Shown here in pieces: positions 16,195 to 26,000 of a stretch of 64,000 nucleotides of DNA. Under the pieces are notes generated by a model. It searched no databases, was not told where the DNA came from, and saw nothing but the letters and a program-made list of their open reading frames with translations. A program made the position numbers and the translations under genes. How positions within the stretch are numbered: position 1 is the stretch's first letter; every line of letters begins with the position of its first letter. The stretch is from positions 496,001-560,000 of the forward strand of contig NZ_JAJNCZ010000003.1 of NCBI RefSeq assembly GCF_021026345.1. Direction: 5' to 3'. The stretch comes from Rhizobium sp. GN54. Its GTDB lineage: Bacteria; Pseudomonadota; Alphaproteobacteria; Rhizobiales; Rhizobiaceae.

Positions 16195-16671
16195 ATGTTG
16201 AAGATTCGTAATGCCCGCGACTTTGCCGGCGGCGCGGCAATGATCGCCATCAGCCTGCTGTTCATCTGGTTCGGCCGTGGGCTCGAGGTCGGAAACTCGT
16301 TCCGGATGGGGCCGGGCTATTTCCCCATGATGCTCAGTCTGCTGCTGATCGTGATCGGCGCGTCGATCATCGTCCAGTCGTTGTTCGTCGCAGCAGAGGA
16401 CGGGGACCCGGAACCCGCAAACTGGAAAGCCTATGGTCTTGTGATCGTGGCGCCGGTGTTCTTCGGCCTGGCCCTTTCCGGACTGGGACTTGCCCCGACC
16501 ATGTTCGCGATGATCGTCGCAGTCGGCTTCGCCAGCAAGTATGCCAATTGGCGCCAATCGATCCTCTTGGCCACCTTCATGGCGGTCTGCTCGGTCTTGC
16601 TGTTCACGCGGTTGCTGTCTCTCCCCGTCAGTGCGTTCGGATCGTGGATTCCCTTCCTCCATGCTTTCTAA
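16195..16671 (+). CDS. Tripartite tricarboxylate transporter small membrane subunit, TctB family
   Basis: A 158-residue protein with four hydrophobic helices, matching the size and topology of TctB. The family motif FRMGPGYFPMMLSLLLIVIG is present after the first helix. The start at 16195 gives the usual N-terminus (LKIRNARDFAGG); an in-frame start 45 bases upstream would lie closer to the hairpin and lacks a better ribosome-binding site. It forms the integral membrane complex with the TctA-type protein. Confidence 0.88.
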   Translation: MLKIRNARDFAGGAAMIAISLLFIWFGRGLEVGNSFRMGPGYFPMMLSLLLIVIGASIIVQSLFVAAEDGDPEPANWKAYGLVIVAPVFFGLALSGLGLAPTMFAMIVAVGFASKYANWRQSILLATFMAVCSVLLFTRLLSLPVSAFGSWIPFLHAF

Positions 16672-16701
16672 CCCGCACTGGCGATCTCGAAGAGGATTGT
16701 G

Positions 16702-18201
16702 ATGGACCTCCTGTCCGATCTGTGGCTTGGCGCCACCACCGCGTTCCTGCCTATCAATCTCGTCTACTGCTTCATCGGTTGCCTTCTCGGCACCGCGATC
16801 GGCGTCCTGCCGGGGCTCGGGCCGACGGCGACAATCGCCATGCTGCTGCCGATCACCTTCGGCCTCCCGGCGGAATCGGCACTGATCATGCTCGCAGGCA
16901 TCTTCTACGGTGCCCAGTACGGCGGCTCGACGACGGCGATCCTGATCAATCTGCCGGGCGAGAGTTCGTCGGTGGTGACCGCCATCGACGGGTACCAGAT
17001 GGCACGAAACGGCCGCGCCGGCGCAGCCTTGGCAACCGCGGCGCTCGGCTCGTTCTTCGCCGGCACAGTCGCCACGGTTCTGCTCGCCGCCGCCGCCCCA
17101 CCGCTGGCCGCGATCGCGCTGAAGTTTGGGCCGGCCGAATACTTCTCCCTGATGGTTCTCGGTCTGGTGGCTTCCGTGGCGCTCGCCAGCGGTTCGTTGC
17201 TGAAAGCCATTGCCATGATCGTCTTCGGCCTGCTTCTCGGTTCGATCGGAACCGATGTGGAAAGCGGGACGCCGCGCTATGTCTTCGACGTTCCGCAGCT
17301 TTATGACGGCCTCAACTTCGTCGCCGTCAGCATGGGCATATTCGGAATCTGCGAGATCCTGCGCAATCTCGAAAGCGAGCACGAGCGCTCTGTCGGGGTG
17401 AAGAAGGTCACCGGCCTGATGCTGAACCGCGATGATTTCAGGCGCATTCGCGGCCCCGTCCTGCGCGGCACGGCCCTTGGTTCGCTGCTCGGCGTTTTGC
17501 CGGGCGGCGGCGCCATGCTCGCATCCTTTGCCGCCTATGCCATGGAAAAGCGCATGTCGCCCAACCGCGCTGAGTTCGGCAAGGGCGCGATCGAAGGGGT
17601 CGCCGCACCGGAATCGGCGAACAATGCCGGCGCGCAGACTTCCTTCATCCCGATGCTGACGCTCGGAATTCCCGGCAATCCCGTCATGGCACTGATGGTC
17701 GGCGCGATGATCATTCAGGGCATCACGCCCGGCCCCAACGTCATCTCTGACGAGCCTGCGATGTTCTGGGGCATGATCGTGTCGATGTGGTCCGGCAATC
17801 TGATGCTGGTGATCCTGAACCTGCCGCTGATCGGCCTTTGGGTTCGCATGCTGACGATCCCCTATCACCTGCTGTTTCCCGCGATCATCGGTTTTTGCTG
17901 CATCGGCGCCTACAGCATCAACAACAGTGTGTTCGATGTCTTCATCATGGCCATATTCAGCGTGATCGGCTTCGCGCTCAGCAAGCTGCGTTTCGAGCCG
18001 GCGCCGCTCCTGCTCGGCTTCATCCTCGGCCCCATGCTGGAAGAGAACCTGCGCCGCGCCATGCTGATCAGCCAGGGCGATCCTTCGATCTTCGTGCGCA
18101 GCCCTCTCAGTCTGTCGCTGCTGCTCGGCGCCATCGTCGTCCTCGTCCTCGTGCTCTCGCCCAGCATCAGCCGGAAGCGGGACGAAGCATTCACGGAATG
18201 A
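16702..18201 (+). CDS. Tripartite tricarboxylate transporter large membrane subunit, TctA family
   Basis: A 499-residue polytopic protein with about twelve membrane helices. It has both TctA family signatures: GVLPGLGPTATIAMLLP with the following YGGSTTAILINLPGE, and the second-half repeat GVLPGGGAMLASFAAYAME with GVAAPESANNAGAQ. It is the translocating channel of the transporter. ATG at 16702 is chosen, with AGAGGA eleven bases before; a GTG one codon earlier is also possible. Its stop overlaps the dehydratase start by four bases (ATGA), tying transport and catabolism in translation. Confidence 0.93.
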   Translation: MDLLSDLWLGATTAFLPINLVYCFIGCLLGTAIGVLPGLGPTATIAMLLPITFGLPAESALIMLAGIFYGAQYGGSTTAILINLPGESSSVVTAIDGYQMARNGRAGAALATAALGSFFAGTVATVLLAAAAPPLAAIALKFGPAEYFSLMVLGLVASVALASGSLLKAIAMIVFGLLLGSIGTDVESGTPRYVFDVPQLYDGLNFVAVSMGIFGICEILRNLESEHERSVGVKKVTGLMLNRDDFRRIRGPVLRGTALGSLLGVLPGGGAMLASFAAYAMEKRMSPNRAEFGKGAIEGVAAPESANNAGAQTSFIPMLTLGIPGNPVMALMVGAMIIQGITPGPNVISDEPAMFWGMIVSMWSGNLMLVILNLPLIGLWVRMLTIPYHLLFPAIIGFCCIGAYSINNSVFDVFIMAIFSVIGFALSKLRFEPAPLLLGFILGPMLEENLRRAMLISQGDPSIFVRSPLSLSLLLGAIVVLVLVLSPSISRKRDEAFTE

Positions 18202-19949
18202 ACAGGATGAAAAAAGCAATGAGAAGGACAGCCGATCAGTTGCGAAGCGCCAGGTGGTTCGGGCCGGACGACCTGCGCAGCTTCGGGCATCGTTCGCGCA
18301 TGATGCAGATGGGCTATGCCGCGGAGGACTATCTCGGAAAGCCCATCATCGGCATTTTGAACACCTGGTCCGACCTCAACCCATGCCATGCGCATTTCAG
18401 GGACCGCGTCCAGGACGTGAAACGCGGCATCGCCCAGGGCGGCGGATTTGCCGTCGAACTGCCTGCGCTTTCGGTCGACGAAACCTTCACCAAGCCGACC
18501 TCCATGCTCTATCGCAACATGCTGGCCATGGAGACGGAGGAGCAGATCCGCTGCCATCCGCTCGACGGCGTGGTGCTGATGGGTGGTTGCGACAAGTCCA
18601 CGCCGGCATTGATCATGGGGGCGCTTTCGGCCGGCTTGCCGATGATCTACCTGCCGGCCGGGCCCATGCTGCGCGGGCACTACGCCGGCAAGATTCTCGG
18701 CTCCGGTTCGGATGCCTGGAAGTACTGGGACGAGCGGCGGGCCGGCAACATTTCGGATCGCGAATGGCTTGGCATCGAGGGCGGCATTGCGCGCTCCTAT
18801 GGTACCTGCATGACGATGGGCACCGCCTCGACCATGACGGCGATCGCCGATGCCATGGGGCTGACGCTCCCCGGGGCGTCCTCCATCCCGGCCGCCGATT
18901 CTGGCCACATCCGCATGTCCTCGGAATGCGGGCGCCGTATCGTGGAGATGGTGTGGGAGGATCTGGGGCCGGGTCGGATCGTCACCGATGCTTCGATCCG
19001 TAACGCTGCGATCGTCGCGATGGCGACAGGTTGCTCCACCAATGCCGTCATCCACCTCCTGGCGATCGCAAGACGCGCCGGGGTCTCACTGACGCTCGAC
19101 GATCTCGATGCACTGGGGCGGACGACGCCGCTGATTGCCAACATCCGCCCTTCCGGCAAGGACTACCTCATGGAAGACTTCTTCTATGCCGGTGGACTTC
19201 GCGCGCTGATGGTGCAGCTTGCGGATCGGCTCGATCTTTCCGCGCTGACGGTGACAGGCCGACCCCTCGGCGAAACCCTGGAGGGTGCTGCCGTCTATAA
19301 CGACGATGTCATCCGGCCGCTCTCCAATCCCGTCTATCCGGAAGGATCGCTCGCCGTACTCAGGGGCAATCTCTGTCCGGACGGCGCGGTCATCAAGCCC
19401 GCCGCCTGCGATCCGAAATTCTGGCGGCACCAGGGTCCGGCGCTCGTTTTCGACAGCTATCCCGAGATGAAGGCGGCCATCGATGACGAAACGCTCGATG
19501 TCACGCCCGACACCGTGCTCGTGCTGCGCAATGCCGGCCCGAGAGGAGGGCCGGGCATGCCGGAATGGGGCATGCTGCCGATCCCGAAAGTGCTCATCAA
19601 CCAAGGCCACCGCGACATGCTCCGCATTTCGGATGCGCGCATGTCCGGCACATCCTATGGCGCCTGCGTGCTGCATGTCGCGCCGGAGAGCCATGTCGGC
19701 GGTCCGCTTGCCCTGCTGAGATCCGGCGACATCGTGCGGATGGATCTTCCGAACCGCCGGCTAGACATGCTGGTGCCGGACGAGGAGCTTCAGGCGCGTC
19801 GTGCCTCGCTTCCTTCACCCGCGCCGAAGTTTGGGCGAGGCTATGGCTGGATGTTCTCTCGGCACGTGATGCAGGCCGACAAGGGCTGCGACTTCGACTA
19901 CCTCGAGGCTGGTTTCGGGCCGACGGCCGGCGAGCCCGACATATTCTGA
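18198..19949 (+). CDS. IlvD/Edd-family sugar-acid dehydratase (probable aldonate dehydratase)
   Basis: A 583-residue dehydratase of the IlvD/Edd superfamily. Three cysteines that would ligate an iron-sulfur cluster are visible at residues 63 (DLNPCHAH), 131 (GGCDKSTPA) and 204 (GTCMTMGTAST). The length and cysteine spacing agree with rhizobial L-arabinonate/sugar-acid dehydratases better than with biosynthetic IlvD. These enzymes convert an aldonate to its 2-keto-3-deoxy derivative. ATG at 18198 overlaps the TctA stop (ATGA); a much longer open reading of the same frame upstream is a shadow of TctA. No aldolase or semialdehyde dehydrogenase follows, so later steps must be encoded elsewhere. 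The substrate is inferred from family and context only. Confidence 0.88.
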   Translation: MNRMKKAMRRTADQLRSARWFGPDDLRSFGHRSRMMQMGYAAEDYLGKPIIGILNTWSDLNPCHAHFRDRVQDVKRGIAQGGGFAVELPALSVDETFTKPTSMLYRNMLAMETEEQIRCHPLDGVVLMGGCDKSTPALIMGALSAGLPMIYLPAGPMLRGHYAGKILGSGSDAWKYWDERRAGNISDREWLGIEGGIARSYGTCMTMGTASTMTAIADAMGLTLPGASSIPAADSGHIRMSSECGRRIVEMVWEDLGPGRIVTDASIRNAAIVAMATGCSTNAVIHLLAIARRAGVSLTLDDLDALGRTTPLIANIRPSGKDYLMEDFFYAGGLRALMVQLADRLDLSALTVTGRPLGETLEGAAVYNDDVIRPLSNPVYPEGSLAVLRGNLCPDGAVIKPAACDPKFWRHQGPALVFDSYPEMKAAIDDETLDVTPDTVLVLRNAGPRGGPGMPEWGMLPIPKVLINQGHRDMLRISDARMSGTSYGACVLHVAPESHVGGPLALLRSGDIVRMDLPNRRLDMLVPDEELQARRASLPSPAPKFGRGYGWMFSRHVMQADKGCDFDYLEAGFGPTAGEPDIF

Positions 19950-20086
19950 CGGCAGGGCAGACCTGACCGGCGGCACATCACCGTGGCGGACAGTGACCGG
20001 CACGGCTACACTGCTGTCGGAACACTATGCGACAGGCCCGGCAGGAGGCCGGTGAGCACGCAGTCCCGCTATCCCACTCCCCTCCC

Positions 20087-23000
20087 TCAGAACTTGTAAC
20101 CGACACGCACGGCGCCGCCGTGGCTAGTGTAGGTGTCGGAGAACGAGCCCTGGTAGTTGAGGCGCAGGCTGAAGCCGTTGTCGTTGGCGATATCGACGCC
20201 TGCATTCAGCCGGCCGACCACCTCGGCCAGAGGCACCTCGCTGTCGAATACGCCGACCCCTGACGGCGCACCGGCCAGCCGGGCGGACGTCTCCCAGCTG
20301 TCAGCGCTGCTGAAGCTTACCCCGGTGGCCGCAAAGGCCCGCATGACCGTCGTCTCGTTCAGGTCCACGCGCGTGCCGACCTCGATCGCCGGGGTGACGT
20401 GGAAGCTCCATTGGCCGGTGTCGTCGACCACTAGATCCAGCATGCCGGCGCCCGATTCGCGATAGCCACCCGCATGCGAATAGATCAGATCGAAATCCAC
20501 CAGCGGCCGCACATAGTAGGCGTCCTGCGCAAAGGTGTAGGCGGCACGCAGCCGGGCGCTGACATTGTAGACCTCCGGATCGCCCTCCGCCTGGCCGGAA
20601 AAGCCCGGGATCCGGATCGTGCGCGTGTTGTCGTACCAGCCATAGCTGCCGGCAACGGCGCCCGATAGAAGCCAGGGACCGGTCTCATGCTTCAACGAAG
20701 CGCCGGCATAGAGGATGTCGCCGTCGGCGTTGACACGGCCGTCGTCACCGCGAATGACGCTGCGGTCATAGCCGCCGGCAAAGCCGACGAACCAGTTGGG
20801 CGACACCTCGATCTGGGTACCGGCCTGCATCGAATAGGTCGTGGTGCCGAAGCCCGAGACGCCGCCACTGGACTCCTGGTCGAGCCGCTGCACACCCGCC
20901 TGGCTCCATACGCATTCCGTCTCGGTCAGGAATGCGCTGTCACCGGCAAACATCGGGCAGCTCAGCAGCAGGTCGAGATGCTGCTGCGTCGTGACGATGC
21001 TGCCGGCCGCGGCCGCGCCCGCGACGCCCGGCGACATATCGGACAGGGCCGCCCCGTAGCCACCGGAATCGCCGTCGGCAAGGGTGCCGAGGGTGCCGAA
21101 CAGCGTACCGTAGGGGCCGCCGCCGGCGTCCCAGATCTCCTGCAGGTGGTCGGCGACGTTGTCCTGGTCCTTGCTCAGCGCAAAGCCGGGATCGGCGAAG
21201 TGCGCCCCATCCGCCGAAAGCGACAGCCTGTTTCCGGTCTGGGTCATCGCGTAGTCGAAGATCGCCGACTGGCCGATCAGCGAATGGTCCAGGCTGCCCC
21301 CCGCAGTGAGGAAAGGCAGGCTGATGCCGGGCAGGACGCTTTCGGCACTCACCGTGAACCCGCCGGCAAGTGCCGCGTCGCCATCGACGACCAGGCGATC
21401 CATGCGGAAGCCGGCGAAATCGGCGTTGATCGCCAGAACGCCGTTCCGGCCCTGTGCGAGGTCTCCGGTGACCCTGGCGACGTCGACGGCGCCTGAGCCC
21501 CCGACTACCAGCCGGCCATGATTGACGACGTCAGCTTCATAGACCTCCGCATCCGTCAACAGGCCACCCGTCCTGTTCACGACGGAGACAGCCATGTAGC
21601 GGTCGATGCGGGCCGTCTTCGCCAATTTGGCATCAGGGGTGGCTGCCCCTTTGACACTGCCGTTGATGACACCGGTATTGTACACCGTCAGCGCGCTGCC
21701 CGAGGGTGCGTTCACCCCCTCGGTATATTGGACTGCAACGCCCGATGCCGCCGAGACACTGCCGCCGGCATTGACGGTCACCTCGTTGTTTTTCCCGGCC
21801 GACACCCAAATGCCGGCGCCGCTGTCGCCGGAGCCACCGGTGACGGATCCATTGACGGTGACGTTGACGGTGCCGTTATTGTCCGTCCCGGCGTCGCTTT
21901 GCGCGAATATGCCGATCGAGCCTTCTCCGGTCGCCTGGATGTTCCTGCCTGCGTCGAGGGTGACGGTCACGTCGCCGCTCTTGCCGTCCGACGAGAGATT
22001 TCCGTTGGAACCGATGAAAGCGCTGGTCGCGTTACCGCCGAAACCGCCGCCGCCGCCGATCGACTGGGCAAGCACGCCGAAGGAATGGTCGCCATCCGCG
22101 ACGATGCCGCCGTTGACGGTGACGGAGACGTCGTCGCCATCGCCGTAGCTGCCCGGGCTGTTGCCCTTGAAGGAAAGCGGCGCGCCCGATGCGGTACCGC
22201 CGATACCGCCGCCGCCGCCGATCGATTGCGCGACGATGCCGTGGGCGGCCACGCCCCGCGTATGGATCGAGCTGTCACTGGTCAGGTTGACCGTGACGGC
22301 ATTGCCGTTCACCGTTCCGCCGCCCGCGCCGCCGACGACGAGCGAGCCGATGCTGTCGGCCTCGCCCGCGCCGCCGATGCCGCCGCCGCCACCGATCGAC
22401 TGGGCGACGATGCCATGGGCGCGGTCGCCATGGGTGTCCACGCCACCGCCATAGTTCAGGTCGACTTCGCCGCCGCTGCCGCCACTGCCGCCGGCGCCGC
22501 CGACGACCAGGTCGATTGCATGGCTATCATCGTCTTCGGCCGCCTCGCTGCTGCCGGCGCCGCCGACGCCGCCACCGCCGCCGATCGATTGGGCCAGGAG
22601 GCCGATCGAATCGTCACCGCTGGTCTGCAGGCTGAGCCAGCTTCCCGCAGCGACCGTGACCGTGCCGCCGTTGCCGCCGCCGCCGCCGCTGCCGCCGAAG
22701 CCGCCACCGACGGTGATCTTGCCCGCCGCCTTGTCGGAGCCGTCGCCGCCCTGGCCGCCGCCACCGCCGATCGACTGTAGCAGCACGCCATAGGCGCTAT
22801 AGCCGGAGGTATCGATGCTGGCGGTGCCGTCGTCGCTGTCGAAGGTGACATTGATCGCGCCGCCATTGCCGCCGGCGCCGCCGCTGCCGCCGACACCGAC
22901 GGTGATATTGGCGGTCGCCTGGCTGCCGGATGCGGTGGAGGTGCCACCGGCGCCGCCGCCGCCGCCGATCGACTGCGCGACGATACCGTCGGCCCAGTCA

Positions 23001-26000
23001 CCCGTGGTGGTGATCTGGCCGCCATGGGTCAGCGTGACCGTGTTGCCATTGGCGGCGGCTCCGCCGGTGCCGCCGTCGTCGATGGTGGCGCCGACGCTGA
23101 CATTGAAGCAGTAGCCGGATTCACCGTCGCCGTCCTCGCTCGAGCAATCGCTCTCGCCCTCATCGTCGAGCGGCTCGGAATCGTCGGAAGAGGCCTGCCC
23201 CGCCGAGCCGCCCAAGCCGCCGCCGCCGCCGATGGACTGGGCAAGCACTCCGTCCGCATCCGCACCGGAGGTGATGATCCCGCCCCTGCTGGTGACGGTA
23301 GCCGTTCCGGCTGTGCCGCCGCTGCCGCCGGTGCGGCCAAGGGATACGCCGACGGACGCGGTGAAAGCGCTGCTGCCTTCGGATTCCTCGGCTTCTCCGC
23401 CGGGCAGATCCGCGCTGGCAGACAGCCCGACGCTGGCGCCCTGTGACGTACCGCCGCCGCCGCCGATCGACTGGGCGATCACACCGCGTGCCCCCGATCC
23501 GCTGGTCTGCAGCAGGGTGCCGCTCTCGAGATCCACAGTCGCGTTCCCGCCGCTGGCGCCGCCGCTGCCGGAGCCGCCGAGTCCGACATTTGCCGCCAGA
23601 TTGAAGCCGCTGCCGATCTGTTTGCTGTTGACCGAGCCAATGCCGCCATTGCCGCCGCCGCCACCGATCGACTGCGCCACGATCGCATTGGCATAGTCGT
23701 CGGCCGTCGTCACCGAGGCGCCGTTCTTGAGATCGACATTGACGGCGCTGCCATTGCCGCCGCCACTGCCCGAACCGCCGATGGAGACGCCGATGTCGGC
23801 GCTGATGGTGTCGACCGTGCCGGCGGTCGCGGACATCGACGACGCGCTGCCGCCATTGCCGCCGCCGCCGCCGATCGATTGCGCCACGAGGCCGTGCGAC
23901 GAGACGCCTTTCGTGGAGACCGCGGTGCCGTCCAGCGTCAGCGACACGGAGTTGGCGTCATGAGACGATCCACCGCTGCCACCGACGGCCGTGGAAACGC
24001 TCATCGCCAGCGAGACGTCTTCGCCGGTCGGGACCGCCACGGTGAGCGCGTCGGCAATCGAGGAGCCGCCGCTGCCGCCGCCACCGCTGATCGATTGCGC
24101 CAGTACGCCGATCGCGTCGGTCACGTCGCCGCCGCCCTGGCCGGTGTAAATGGTGCTGTCGGTCAGGTCCACGACAACGGCACCGCCCGCGCCGCCGGAA
24201 CCGCCGGTGCCGCCCACGGCTACCGACGCCGTGAAGCCGATGTCTTCGGAATAGGAACTGGCGGATCCGCCGGTGCCGCCGCCGCCGCCGATCGATTGGG
24301 CCACGATGCCCGCAGCGTGCGAGCCCTGGGTCGTCAGGGTCAGGCCGTCGAAGCCGACGGTCACGGTGTTGGCGTAGCCGCCGCCGCCGCCGCCGCCGCC
24401 GATCTGGAAGCTGCCGAGCCCGGCATCGTCGCCCGTGGCGTTGCCGCCATTGCCGCCGCCGCCGCCGATCGACTGCGCAAGGATGCCGAGCGCCCCGGAA
24501 CCTCCGGTCGCGATGCTGACGGCCTGCGGCGTTCCGGTGCCGGCGGAACAATCGTCGCTGGCATCCAGATTCGTAACGCAAGCCCATCCGCCGCTGCCGC
24601 CGCCAGAGGCGGTGCCGCCGACGCCGAGCGCGGGAACGCCGACCGACAGGTCGATCACGTTGCCGCCATTGCCGCCGCCGCCGCCGATCGATTGCGCCAT
24701 GATGCCATGCGCCATCTCGCCCTGGGTGGTGACCGAGCCACCGTTCAGCAGCACGTCGGCATGCGCGCCGTTGCCGCCGGCACCGCCCTGGCCGCCGACG
24801 GTTGCGATGCCTGCCGCGCCGCCGCCGGTGCCGCCGCCGCCGCCGATCGATTGCGATATGATGCCGATCGCCGCGTCGCCGGCCGTGCTGATGACACCCG
24901 AGTTCTGGACCTCGGCGTTGCCGGCGGTGTTGCCGGAACCGCCGGAACCGCCGATCGACAGCACGCCGCCGGCCGTGCCGGCAGCGCCGCCGCCGCCGGT
25001 GATCGACTGCGCGACGATACCGTGTCCCGAATAGCCCGAGGTGGTGATCTTGCCGGCGTTCTGGACACTGGCCGTCCCGGAAGAACCGCCGGAACCGCCG
25101 TCGCCACCCAGTTCGAGCGTCAACCCGTCGGCGATGCCGCCGGTGCCGCCGCTGCCGCCGATCGATTGCACCAGGATGCCGTAGGAATGCTCGCCATAGG
25201 TCGTGATCGTCCCGCCGGCATTGTTGACGGTGGCCACCTCGCCATTGCCGCCATTGCCGCCATTGCCGGCGCCACCGCCCAGCACGTCCGTGAAGTCGCC
25301 GCCGGTGCCGCCCCCGCCCCCGATCGAATGCAGGGTGACCGCAGCCGAGAAATCTCCCGTCGTCGTGATGCTGGCACCGCCGGTCATGTAGGCGCCAACG
25401 CCACCGGCATTGCCGCCGTAGCCGCCGCCACCGCTTGTGCCCAGGAGGGCCGTATCGTCACCACCGTTGCCGCCCTGGCCGCCGATGCTCTGGCCCAGCA
25501 GGCCGTAGGAATGGCTGCCATCCGTCTTGATGACGCCGTAGTTGTTCATCTGGATCTGGCCGCCGGTACCGCCGTTGCCGCCCGAGCTGTCCTTCTCACC
25601 CGAATCGCCGTCGCCGCCGCGTCCGCCCTGGCTCAGTCCGACCATGCCGGCGATATCATCGCCCTGGGTCGAGACAGTGGCGCCCCCCTCGACCGTCAGG
25701 GTCAGGACATCGGCGCTCCCGGAGCCTCCGGCGCCTCCGTCGGATGAACTATAGCCGGTTCCGCCATCGCCGCCTTGTCCGATGCCGACAAGGCCTCCCG
25801 ACACGCCGCTCACCTCGCCGCCACTGACGACGGTGATGTCGCCGTAGGTGACTATGTTCATCCCCCCGCCAGCCGCACCATTGCCGCCATTGTCGGAGGA
25901 ATCGAAGGAGGCCGTGCCGTGGCTGCCCTGGGTCAGCGCATAGATGCCGCGAACGCTGTCGGTGTCGTTCGCATAGATGCTGATCGCGCCGATCGAGGCA

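Noticed and set aside
15907-18219. A 770-codon open frame on the minus strand opposite the TctB/TctA genes
   Set aside because: It lies fully antisense to well-supported transporter genes, is rich in Arg, His, Asp and Gln as expected from high-GC shadow frames, and has no recognisable domain.
23879-25747. A 622-codon Ala/Asp/Arg-rich plus-strand frame inside the autotransporter
   Set aside because: It is a repeat-driven shadow of the Gly-rich array; it has no ribosome-binding site and no domain.
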